From the NCBI RefSeq assembly GCF_963678635.1, contig NW_026971315.1:186001-250000 (forward strand): DNA of 64,000 nt. Reading direction: 5' to 3'. Below, piece by piece: positions 10,743-19,344 of this stretch. Source of the stretch: Symsagittifera roscoffensis (taxonomy: Eukaryota > Xenacoelomorpha > Acoela > Convolutidae). The notes under the pieces were generated by a model. It was not told where the DNA came from, ran no database searches, and saw only the letters and a list, made by a program, of their open reading frames with translations. Both the position numbers and the translations under genes were made by a program. Position 1 is the first letter of the stretch. Each line of letters opens with the position of its first letter.

Positions 10743-13574
10743 TTCCTCAACATTCTGCAACTAAATACTAGAAGCCTAATCAACATAGAGAGAAGAACTA
10801 AGCTAGCAAATGCAATTGCAGTTGGAAATTTTAATGTCATATGCTTAAGCGAAACTTGGCTTAACGAGAATATTCAATCATCAGAGCTTTTTCTAAGTGA
10901 ATATAACATCTATAGATCTGATAGAGCTATTGTGAGTGGTAAAAACTGTCACGGAGGCAGCCTAATAGCTGTCAAGAATAGTCTAATTACCGAGGACTTA
11001 TCCACCAAACATGACATTCCTGATTCATGTGTGCTATGTAGTATAAAACTTCATCAAACTGAAATGATAATTGGCTCATTCTACAATCCGCCAAAAAACA
11101 GTAATTACAGATACAAAGTGCATGAATTTGAACAACTGATCAAAGCCATTCCTAAAAACAAACCGTTTCTCTTATGTGGGGATTTAAATTTCCCAGAAAC
11201 AAACTGGAACACCCTCACCAGTACTGACGAGGAAGAAAACCAAATACTGCAAATTTTTGAAAATGGACTCTTTAGGCAGGCGATAGATTTCCCAACATGT
11301 GTGAAGAACATACTAGACGTAGCCTTCTATCGGAATTGCTATACAAGTGCCGAACAAGATTTTAACGTTTCCAAGATTTATGACTGCTCAGATCACAATG
11401 CCATAATGTTGTCTATTGAATGCACGGTATCAGAGCCGAAACCATACTTGGAAAATTTTAGAAGTTTTGGAAATGCCGATTTTGAAGGAATAAACAATTT
11501 TATAAACGAGAACCCATTTGAACCAGTATGCCACACAAACATTAACAAAATGCATGAGGAGTACACCCAATATTTGGATGAAATCATTAAGAGTTTTGTG
11601 CCTCTCAGAACAAGACATAGGCAATCACTTCCACCTTGGATAACAAGTAGCACTTCAAATTTGATCAAAAAGTTACAAACAAAACGGCACTCATGTATAC
11701 TCAAACCGACCAACTACAGAAGACAACAAGTTAAACTGTTTGAAAATTTAGTAACTGAATCATCGGAAGTGGACAGGAAAAACTACCAAGAGGAATTGTT
11801 TAGAACACGGAACACTAATGTAATTTTTAAACACCTAAAGAACTTGAATAAACATACAAGTCTTCCTAAGTTACTCATAAAAGATGAAGTTGAAAGCACA
11901 AATCCAAACGAACAAGTCAACATGCTAAACGACTTCTTTCATTCAGTTTTTAATCCTAAAGAAAGTTTTAGTATTAGAGATATTCAATTTGGAAATCCCT
12001 TGTTAACGAATTTTGATATATCGAAAAAGACAGTAAGTGAGATTTTATCAACTCTGGACGTAACAAAGTCACGCGGCCCAAATGGGTTGCCACCTAGCTT
12101 TTTTCAGAAAACGAACCGCAATATATGCAAACCGATGAACAAAATTTTGAGAAACGTAAAACGCCTACGAAAAATACCTGATTCATGGAAAACAGCTGCA
12201 GTTACTCCTGTTCACAAAAAAGGTGACCGAAAATTGGTGAACAACTATCGACCAGTATCGCTATTAAATATTGACAGCAAAGTCCTTGAAAAATGTATAT
12301 ACAAAGACCTGTACCCTTACTTTGCCTGGTATTTGACGAAACATCAACACGGTTTTACTAAAGGTAGATCAGTTTTGACAAACATGCTCTCCTTCCTGAA
12401 AGAAATATATGAAGCGCTTGACAATGACTCAAACGCAGAAATTGTAGCAGTCTACACTGACTTTGCAAAAGCCTTTGATAAAGTTCCGCATTTTGATCTA
12501 CTCAAGAAAGTTGCACTTATAGGAATAGGAGGCTGCATGTTAGAGGTACTCTATGACTATTTGAAAAACAGGAAACAGTTTGTACGAGTAGACAATATCA
12601 GCTCAAAAGTTTTAGAAGTCACTAGTGGTGTTCCCCAAGGATCACTTTTAGGACCACTGCTCTTTTGCATTTTTATTAACGACCTACCTGAAGTACTCAA
12701 ATTCTCTGAACCATATATTTTTGCGGATGATCTTAAACTACTTTCCATCAAAAAAACATCAATTGAAATTCAAGAAGATCTGGACAAAATTCAGCAGTGG
12801 GTAACTGAAAACAAAATGGAATTAGCACTAGATAAATGTGCAAAAGTAAGTTTTAGGGGCGGAGACGCCAACTCTATGCTTTTTGGTGTAGTGCTTGGAA
12901 CATCGATGGTTGTGAAAGATCTGGGAATTTTTGTGTCGGGCGATTTAAGTTGGAAGGTACACATTGAAACAAGATTAAAGAAGGCAAACCAAGTACTGTA
13001 CCTCCTGAGAAGAAACCTATCAGCAAAGATAAATACGTTTGTAAAGTTAGGCCTGTATAAGTCACTAATACTCCCAGTGTTATTATACGGACTCTCATGT
13101 ACACATATATCGAGGGGGGATCAATTGCAGTTGGAGAGATTTCAAAAGAAAGCAATCCGGTGGATCACTGGAAATAAAACGGGAGTGTACATCAACGAAC
13201 TACGCTTGCTAAACATTTTACCCCTGCCCATGTTCATCCAGCTAAATAACATCTTACTTCTTGCCAGTCTTGATTCTAATGAACGAAATGAAATAGTGTT
13301 AAACAGGCGAACCACACGGGCTAGAAATATAGAAATTTTTGAGATGCGAAAAGTGAGAACGGAAAAAGCGAGAAACGAATTTGTTTTCAGAACCAGTAGG
13401 ATTGTAAATCGATTAGAACCATATATTCATTTTGATAAACGAATCGGCCTCAAGACGAGAATTTTAAACACGATGTGGAAATTTGTAAACGAGAGATTTT
13501 CAGAAATGACAACGTGCACGTGGCAATTATTCTGTGATTGTATCACGTGCAGAAACAAGTGGACATTGTTTTAG
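10737..13574 (+). CDS. LINE ORF2: APE endonuclease plus reverse transcriptase
   Basis: 945 codons from CTA 10737 to TAG 13574, in frame with ORF1. Residues 1-230 are an exonuclease-endonuclease-phosphatase (APE-like) nuclease: LQLNTRSL, CLSETWL (metal-binding Glu), GDLNFPETNW and CSDHNAIML (catalytic SDH). It nicks target DNA. Residues ~450-760 are the reverse transcriptase: PVHKKGDRKLVNNYRPVSLL, QHGFTKGRS, YTDFAKAFDKVPH (motif A), SGVPQGSLLGPLLF (motif B), YIFADDLKLL (motif C, catalytic FADD) and LGIFVSGDLSW. The C-terminal part (LPVLLYGLSCTH, RFQKKAIRWITG) is the usual thumb/post-RT block of CR1/Jockey RTs. The endonuclease begins a few codons after the ORF1 stop; starting at ATG 10932 would delete the first catalytic strand. 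No frameshift or internal stop. Confidence 0.88.
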   Translation, partial: LGFLNILQLNTRSLINIERRTKLANAIAVGNFNVICLSETWLNENIQSSELFLSEYNIYRSDRAIVSGKNCHGGSLIAVKNSLITEDLSTKHDIPDSCVLCSIKLHQTEMIIGSFYNPPKNSNYRYKVHEFEQLIKAIPKNKPFLLCGDLNFPETNWNTLTSTDEEENQILQIFENGLFRQAIDFPTCVKNILDVAFYRNCYTSAEQDFNVSKIYDCSDHNAIMLSIECTVSEPKPYLENFRSFGNADFEGINNFINENPFEPVCHTNINKMHEEYTQYLDEIIKSFVPLRTRHRQSLPPWITSSTSNLIKKLQTKRHSCILKPTNYRRQQVKLFENLVTESSEVDRKNYQEELFRTRNTNVIFKHLKNLNKHTSLPKLLIKDEVESTNPNEQVNMLNDFFHSVFNPKESFSIRDIQFGNPLLTNFDISKKTVSEILSTLDVTKSRGPNGLPPSFFQKTNRNICKPMNKILRNVKRLRKIPDSWKTAAVTPVHKKGDRKLVNNYRPVSLLNIDSKVLEKCIYKDLYPYFAWYLTKHQHGFTKGRSVLTNMLSFLKEIYEALDNDSNAEIVAVYTDFAKAFDKVPHFDLLKKVALIGIGGCMLEVLYDYLKNRKQFVRVDNISSKVLEVTSGVPQGSLLGPLLFCIFINDLPEVLKFSEPYIFADDLKLLSIKKTSIEIQEDLDKIQQWVTENKMELALDKCAKVSFRGGDANSMLFGVVLGTSMVVKDLGIFVSGDLSWKVHIETRLKKANQVLYLLRRNLSAKINTFVKLGLYKSLILPVLLYGLSCTHISRGDQLQLERFQKKAIRWITGNKTGVYINELRLLNILPLPMFIQLNNILLLASLDSNERNEIVLNRRTTRARNIEIFEMRKVRTEKARNEFVFRTSRIVNRLEPYIHFDKRIGLKTRILNTMWKFVNERFSEMTTCTWQLFCDCITCRNKWTLF

Positions 13575-13620
13575 AGAAGACGCCGGGACCAAGACTCCCA
13601 ACAGCAGTGCTGTGAATCCC

Positions 13621-13621
13621 C

Positions 13622-13653
<32 letters not shown>

Positions 13654-13654
13654 C
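13621..13654 (+). repeat. (CAA)n tail of the LINE
   Basis: Eleven CAA units follow ORF2 after a 46-base 3' UTR. A short tandem repeat at the 3' end is the usual terminus of CR1/L2-type LINEs and serves as the site where target-primed reverse transcription begins. Confidence 0.8.
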
Positions 13655-14220
13655 TGGCGGATGCTCATATTGAAGCACGTAAGCGACGGAGGGCAGAATA
13701 ATTCTTCAGGATGCCCTGATTAAGCGTTTTAACCGATAAATACCGGGAACTGCGAATTTCCGAGTGAAGCAATTCAAATCCGATATCAAACAGAACACCG
13801 CAAAAGTGTTATATTAATCGTACTATTTTTTTTTTACTTCCGCAACAGGTTTTTTTGGAACCCGATCTTCAATAAGTAAAGTTTTTTAGTTACTACTATT
13901 GTTTCATTATTTTTACACGTGTGTTTCGTCGTTTCGTTTAAAATTTTATCAGTAAACTTTCTGTGAACATCAAATAAAATGAAACGAAAATGAAACTTTC
14001 GAAATTTTTTGCTTTTAACTTCTAACCATAGGTAATAACTCATATGATGCAATTAACTTGATACGAAGCAGTAAATTATTAGGATTGCTGCTATTTATCC
14101 AAACGACGTACTAAATTGATAATGAGTAAAAAAATGAGATAAGCTAACCTTTCTCTGAGTGCTATATCTCATATGATTTTGATTTTTTGTTTGACTCGCC
14201 CAATCTAACTGATAACAACT
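13655..14220 (+). repeat. Diverged leader fragment of the giant element, then unassigned AT-rich DNA
   Basis: GGCGGATGCTCATATTGAAG at 13656 resembles GCGGATGCTCATAATAAAG of the giant-element leader (21177, 22074). GAACTGCGAATTTCCGAG at 13749 resembles GAACTGCGAAAATCCGAG at 22731, and similarity continues to about 13830. The plus-strand orientation matches the plus giant copy. From 13850 to 14220 I recognise nothing. Confidence 0.5.
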
Positions 14221-14231
14221 CTAACATTGAA
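14221..14231. repeat. Target-site duplication, left (CTCTAACATTG)
   Basis: The 11 bases recur exactly at 18504-18514, directly outside the right end of the Penelope-like element. Penelope-like insertions make target duplications of variable length around this size. Confidence 0.7.
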
Positions 14232-14324
14232 GAAATTTTTGCTAAAAAGTAAATTTCAAACGTTTTCGCAACTATGTGCATCGTCAGGATTTTTACAATA
14301 AACTACTCTAAATGACGATAAAAC
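14228..14324. repeat. Left terminal inverted repeat of the Penelope-like element
   Basis: Reverse complement of 18385-18481 with almost no mismatch over ~95 bases; outside this span the two ends differ. It carries the minus-strand hammerhead. Confidence 0.8.
14251..14298 (-). ncRNA. Hammerhead ribozyme (sense orientation, 3' end of Penelope-like element)
   Basis: Read on the minus strand: box CTGACGA (14289-14283), a short stem-loop GCA-CATAGT-TGC, box GAAA (14269-14266), then ACGTTT before the expected cleavage point. Helix I is formed by GTAAA…TC at the start and GA…TTTAC at the end. Helix III is tiny (AAC/GTT with no loop), as described for Penelope-like-element hammerheads, which often need dimers. 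One unpaired T sits at the base of stem II. Identical in sequence to the copy at 18411-18458. Called from motif and pairing by eye. Confidence 0.7.
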
Positions 14325-14551
14325 ATCAATTTACAAATGTTATTTACAATAAATGACATACAATTTGGTTCTAAACCATCATGATAAAAAATTAGCCAAT
14401 CACAGTTGACCTAAATTACTATTAAGATTAAAATACTTTTAACCTCTAAAATTAATTAAACATTTTGAAATTAATTTGTCTGGAAGTTTCTGAGTCATAA
14501 TTTCGATTTAGACATGTACGTTTTGAATAAAAAACCAAAAACATTTTGGGA

Positions 14552-14797
14552 CTAAATTTTCAGTGTTAACTCCCTGCTCCTAAACTCATCGCGCGTGTTC
14601 AAGCCCGGTTTCTCTTTCCTGATATATATTGCCTCTAGTGTTAGCAATTTTGTTTGGTTGTTTGACCTATCTATAATTTCCCAACTAAGATCTGCGCTAT
14701 TTCCCTCAAGTTGGCATTGCTGAAGGTGGAGACCTACCGGTGAGTCTGCTTTCTTATGTTCCTCAATTCTAGTGTAACATTCGTCTACTGCAGTCAC
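14552..14797 (-). pseudogene. Penelope-like element: C-terminal part of GIY-YIG endonuclease
   Basis: 81 readable residues. VDECYTRIEEHKKADSP supplies the R-x3-H segment of the GIY-YIG nuclease, and LEAIYIRKEKPGLN supplies its conserved Glu and Asn. The N-terminal half of the same domain (KLSCSGC, YVGQTVRHLTT) is at 15660-15740 in the main ORF. The two halves are separated by the 14801-15673 insertion. All key residues are still present, so the nuclease was probably functional until the insertion. Confidence 0.75.
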
Positions 14798-14800
14798 ACA

Positions 14801-15673
14801 TGAGGCTTAAGAAAAATAGGCCCTATAACCACTGGCTCAAGGGTCAGGGACACTATCTCTTGTGTTTTTCTACCTCAAGAACGGTCGGAGCCAGTTCGGT
14901 TCGCTTGTGACATGAGACTACGACCCGTTACAGCTTAAAGGCTACTACTAAAATATCCCCCCACTCTAGAATTAGAAACGTCCCCATACTTAGGTCTCTA
15001 GATACCCAAAATACATGAACGCCGTTAAAAACCGGGTTGGAACAATACTTTTTATTAGACAGTGTAACTTTGATCCATTTCAGATGGATCAACCTAAAAC
15101 TCGCCTTACCTCAACATAACAATTATAAAACACACTCTGGGAATTTAAATTTGTACTCACATAGTAGCACGCTCAAGCAGTGGGAAATAATCCAGTCGGT
15201 AACTAACTCAAGAATTAAATAACGTAACTAAATGAGTCTAATGTTTTATAGTTTTAACAATGAGAACGAGTTTATACTCTAGACAATGGTTTTCTTGTGA
15301 ACCATTAGGACACTCAAGCTGTCCACCTTTCCACCGAAGGTTCACTCTAGTCCAGTTCCGAATAATACTCCAGTCGTTATAATCCAATTCAAGGGAATGC
15401 TCTCGTCTCTGTCACAGATGGGACAGCTCTACTCTCGATTATTATAGTGATGGAAATTGCGAATAGCAATTTCCTACTGCTTTTTCTTGCGACTTTCCCG
15501 CGTTTTCGACTCAATTGTTCTGAAATTGTTCTGATCTCTTTTTCTGATTTTCAGTTCTCGCGAGAAAATCGTGCATGACAGGTTCCATTCGAAATTTTGA
15601 AAAATTAAATTTCACTCCAAAATCAAGTGTTTTTTGCTTCTCTCAAGGTCAAACTTCCAAATATGACCGACTG
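14801..15673 (-). mobile_element. Solo-LTR-like insertion inside the Penelope-like endonuclease
   Basis: The GIY-YIG coding sequence breaks at both edges of this segment, and CACAT occurs on each side (14796-14800 and about 15674-15678), a candidate 5-bp target duplication. Internal similarity to the minus-oriented giant-element LTR is weak but repeated: CGTTACAGCTTAAAGGC, a GATGGATCAACC block near 15084, and the CTGATTTTC…AATTTCACTCC stretch near its right end. It contains no convincing coding region. Family membership and exact ends are tentative. Confidence 0.5.
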
Positions 15674-18097
15674 GCACATAGTGGTCAAATGTCGAACAGT
15701 TTGTCCGACATAGGTGGAAGTGCATCCACTACATGACAGTTTATAAACCACTCTTGACTTGAGGTCATTAGAAAATGCTGACTTCAGTGATGGTAAACAT
15801 GATTGTAGTTTTGTTGTGGTGAAAACCACTTGAACATTCGTTAATTTTCGTAACCTGTTAGCAAAATATTGGCTCTGGTTACCTCTACATTGCACCATCA
15901 GCATTGGGGGCTTCTCATCCTTTGGTGATTGAACTGACAAACCCCTGTCACTATCCAGGGGCTTGCCTTTACCCTCGATGATCTTGCACAAGGCGTCTGA
16001 AGCCACCTTTGCGGACCAATTTTCAGGGTACTGATTTGTCAGCCATTGCGCCCTATTAGTTTCCATAGCCTTATCAAATTGCCCCCAGCTAGATGTACTC
16101 CTAAAAACCCTGTGTACAGTGCCTTGGATAACACTACGCTTATACTGAGTTGGGGCGCAGCTTCTATAGTTCAGTATAGTCCCTGTATCTGTTGGTTTTT
16201 GATACCAACTGCAAGTTACACGCCTATCCTGCGATACATTTATGTTCAAATCCAGGAACGGCAAATTCCCCTCCGAATTAGTTTTCTCTAGAGTGAACTG
16301 CAAATTTGGATGAAGAGAATTGGCGGCATCGAGAAGACAACTCGGCTCCCCTCTGACTGTTCTAACAATGTCATCCACATACCTGAGGAACAATTTCACC
16401 TGGGGAGTATCCTTCTCCTTGTTCTTAGCTCGGCAGCAGCTTTCACAGTACCAGACTATCTCGGTTATTGATGCGTATACGTCATCGGATATTTTTCCGC
16501 ATTTTAGATGATACCAGTTTCGGCAACTCTCGCATTCAACCCCCTTTGATCTATATGTGACTTTCCTGCTGCAACATGGGCACAAGCCGTTTTTGTCATT
16601 AATTTGCTGTACCCCCGTTCCCACCGGTATTTGTTGTCGTAGAGCAAATTCGTATTCTTTCAGCCATAAGTTTGCCAGAATTACAGCGAGGGACGCGCCC
16701 ATTGCTAAACCATCAACTTGTACATACCATGAATCATTACACTTGAAATACACTTTGCTGACCGCCATATTCAAAAGCCTTTTCATGGTTGCTCTTTGAA
16801 CTTCAGGAGGAGACTCCTGGCTGTACAGCTTCTGTAAAGCAATTTCAATTGCCTCCTTCAGGGGAACGTTGGTGTACAAACTTTTCACATCAAGAGATAT
16901 TATGGTTTCATCCGGATCTAGAGCAATGTTTTCTATTTTTTCTCTAGCCTCTTTAGTATTGGTTTCTATATTTGCTCCATCGATGTTGTTAAAAAACTTT
17001 GCAAGCATTTTGTTAAGATTCTCATACGAGCTGCCGGGAAGTGATAGTACAGGTCGTAGGGGTGTCTCATCCTTGTGTACCTTAGCTAAACCGTACAAAC
17101 GGGCGGGTTGCCCCCCTGTTGATCTCATCTTAGAATATAACTGATCACTTATCTCGTCTCTTTTGTTCATGGCTAGTAATTCTTTGTTAAGTTCTTTCTC
17201 AATTTTCAGTATCACCTCATCAGTGGTTGCATCTTTTTTCACAAACTGAGCAGATTGCAACAAGGATTCCAGCTTTGATTCATATGTTTGTTTCCTCATT
17301 ATGCAAAAACCAACCCCCTTATCAAAAGGCACAGCCAGCAACCCATTATCTTTGAGATATTTCCTCGTTTTTTCAACGGCTTTGTCTCTTGGGGTTTGCC
17401 GTACGTTTTTTGCATATGCCTTTGCCGCGGCTTCTATTTCACATAACGTTTCACCAGATGTTTTTTGATTTTTCAATTGTGAGAGGAAAATGTCGATATC
17501 CGCCAAAAAATGTGTTTCGTTAAATTTGTCTCTAATTGGATGCTTGGGGCCCATTGATAGCACTTCATATACCCATTCAGGCAGTTCAATATTATCAAGT
17601 ACCTTAACTGATCGCTCATTTCTCCCCCCAAGAGGTTTATCTTGTCTCTCGGACAGTTTTTCTAACTTTTTTCTATGGTTTTCTGATGTTGTATTTAAGC
17701 TTGCCTCAACTTGACGCCTCACGAATCGGAAAATGGATGCCCATCACTGTTTGTCAATTTCTTTTTGCACCAGTGATCTTGCTTTCCTTAGCATCTCCTC
17801 GTACCTTTTCCTATCCTCATTTGCCCTAGAAGTTTCAGTCCTTAGTAGTTTCAATTGAAAATTATGCACAGCTTGGTCCGAAAAAACCCCGTTCTCGGGG
17901 ACCCTAAACTTCAAAAAGTCCGGTATTAGATCGTTTTTCAGACATTTTCTCAGAAACTTCAGTCTATGTACAGATACTTGAACTTTTTTAAAGAATTTTA
18001 AATAGTCTAACACAATTTTCCAAGTTAGTTTCCTTTTCAAAATTTGTCTGAGCCAAACAGCAGGCAAAAGTACTGTGGTCATTGTTTTGCAGGCCAC
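15623..18097 (-). CDS. Penelope-like reverse transcriptase with internal PHD finger and GIY-YIG start
   Basis: One frame from about 18097 to 15623 with a single TGA at 17744-17746 (CAG-TGA-TGG). The N-terminal ~115 residues are the Penelope N-domain (WLRQILKRKLTWK, LRKCLKNDLIPDFLKF). After the TGA, ~699 residues hold the RT: VPFDKGVGFCIM, RLYGLAKVHKDETPLRPV, ISLDVKSLYTNVP (motif A), VDGLAMGASLAVILANLW (motif B) and LRYVDDIVRTV (motif C), then LPFLDLNI. Between motifs B and C, at about residues 378-432 (plus-strand 16427-16588), is a complete C4HC3 PHD finger: CPCC, CESCRNWYHLKC, WYCESC. The protein ends in the first half of GIY-YIG (KLSCSGC, YVGQTVR), then runs into the insertion at 15673 and stops. 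Function: target-primed copying of its own RNA. Inactive as it stands because the endonuclease is split. Confidence 0.85.
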
Positions 18098-18144
18098 GAG
18101 TAATGAAACTCACAAGGCACAAAGCAAAACAAATCACACTCTTC

Positions 18145-18342
18145 TCACCCCTGTCTTTGAAGCGCAGACACTTCCTCTGCCCTCAGCTTCTGCTCACGTC
18201 TTGCTTTCGCCTTCCTCCTTGTCTGTGATGGTCTCTGTTGTTTGCCCCTGATATTGCCAATCAGCTCTGACAGCCTTTCTTTGTGTGCCACTACCAATCG
18301 CAGAGATTTCAGCTCCAAATCAGCACTCTGGTGCAGCTTCAA
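18145..18342 (-). CDS. Small basic ORF upstream of the Penelope RT
   Basis: About 65 residues, rich in Arg and Lys (GKQQRPSQTRRKAKARREQK) with a helical LELKSLRLVVAHKERLSELI stretch. It lies just inside the 5' end of the element but in a different frame from the RT ORF. It may be a remnant of the N-terminus or a small leader protein. No family recognised. Confidence 0.35.
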   Translation of the reverse strand: MKLHQSADLELKSLRLVVAHKERLSELIGNIRGKQQRPSQTRRKAKARREQKLRAEEVSALQRQG

Positions 18343-18384
18343 ATATTCCTTGAGCTGCTCCGGGTTGTTTTGCTTTATCGGTTG

Positions 18385-18481
18385 TTTATCGTCATTTAGA
18401 GTAGTTTATTGTAAAAATCCTGACGATGCACATAGTTGCGAAAACGTTTGAAATTTACTTTTTAGCAAAAATTTCTTCAAT
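18385..18481. repeat. Right terminal inverted repeat of the Penelope-like element
   Basis: Inverted partner of 14228-14324. It is antisense relative to the element's own ORF, so the 5' terminal copy is inverted, a rearrangement known in Penelope-like insertions. Confidence 0.8.
18411..18458 (+). ncRNA. Hammerhead ribozyme (antisense copy, 5' end of Penelope-like element)
   Basis: Same 48 bases as the left copy, on the plus strand: CTGACGA at 18420-18426, GAAA at 18440-18443, expected cleavage after T18449, and helix I between 18411-18419 and 18450-18458. Confidence 0.7.
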
Positions 18482-18514
18482 TTTACTTGTAAATTCGTGA
18501 TAACTCTAACATTG

Positions 18515-19344
18515 TTTTCAAGCATTTTAAACTTTCCTACAACACTCTTGGAAGGAATTAAAGCTCAGCTTAAGTTAACCAACGCAGCTGACTAACACCA
18601 CCAAGCCAACCACGTGACTCAAACCAGAAGAAACCCAGATTAAACTGAATAAATTTTTCTTTGAACTTCGATTGAAAGTTTTTTTGAGACTGCTCATAGA
18701 ATGTAAAAACACTTAAGGAAAAACACCTAATAAGAAAGAATAAAAATTTGAGGACAAAAAGAGCTTCTACTAAAGAGACAAAAAGTACACTCTTCTATGG
18801 CCTCACCCACCAGAGGACGTCGCTCGAAACACAAGCGCTCACCATGTGCTCAGACCCCGGCCCTCAATTTTTGCTAGGAGAAGCTCTAGTGTGAGCAATT
18901 TTTAAAATAACCAAACCTGTAAACACGTTTTTGCAAAAACAACTAACAAAGATTATAACTAAGACTGAATTCGCTAACAGAGTGAAGATCTATATACATA
19001 TATAACAAAAAAGTTTTCTCAGAGCAAAGAAACGAGCAGCAAAAGGGAGATGAAACTCGACGACATTGCGACTCTGAAATGGTGAATCTCTTGATTTAGC
19101 TTGCTGCAGTCACAACCCTCATAGGATATACAATATGGAGCCAATATAGCAGCAAAGGTATCCACTGAACAAGAAAAATGGCCAACTCGAAATTGAACTC
19201 AGTAATACAGATCCTAGTCACTTGGCGCTTCACTAAGAGAAGTCCAATCCTATCTCACTATTTGATGATTAAATGAGAATTATCGTAGTTTCGGTCTACT
19301 AAATGAAATAGACACATCACTATATCAGTCTGCAACGTTGACAC
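18515..19344. other. Unassigned sequence between the Penelope-like element and the LTR
   Basis: No ORF of note and no repeat match. A more GC-rich patch is at 18800-18880. It may hold the target-flanking DNA of the giant element, or an end of it that is too diverged to recognise. Confidence 0.4.

Larger units (their letters stand above)
9600..13654 (+). mobile_element. APE-type LINE (CR1/Jockey-like), nearly intact
   Basis: The element has an ORF1 with a PHD-like finger and an RNA-binding region, an ORF2 with apurinic endonuclease and reverse transcriptase, a very short 3' UTR (about 46 bases) and a terminal (CAA)n tract, as in CR1/L2/Jockey-group LINEs that end in a microsatellite rather than poly-A. 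Both ORFs lie in a single frame without any disabling change except the TGA that divides them, so the copy may be young and competent. The 5' end is set only approximately. It sits between an LTR fragment and a diverged piece of giant-element leader. Confidence 0.8.
14232..18503 (-). mobile_element. Penelope-like element with inverted hammerhead-bearing ends
   Basis: About 4.27 kb. On the minus strand it encodes an N-terminal Penelope region, a Penelope-type reverse transcriptase and a GIY-YIG endonuclease. It is bounded by an 11-bp target duplication (14221-14231, 18504-18514). A ~97-bp sequence lies at both ends in inverted orientation (14228-14324 and 18385-18481), and each copy holds a hammerhead ribozyme. 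Damage: a TGA at 17744-17746 and an ~870-bp LTR-like insertion at 14801-15673 that splits the endonuclease. Penelope-like elements are known for partial, inverted or tandem terminal copies and for hammerhead motifs in their terminal repeats, so the structure fits the family. Confidence 0.85.

Noticed and set aside
11393-11713. Open frames on the minus strand within the LINE ORF2 (also 12557-12751, 12874-13155)
   Set aside because: They mirror the coding frame of a well-supported ORF2, have no known motif, and lie wholly within it.
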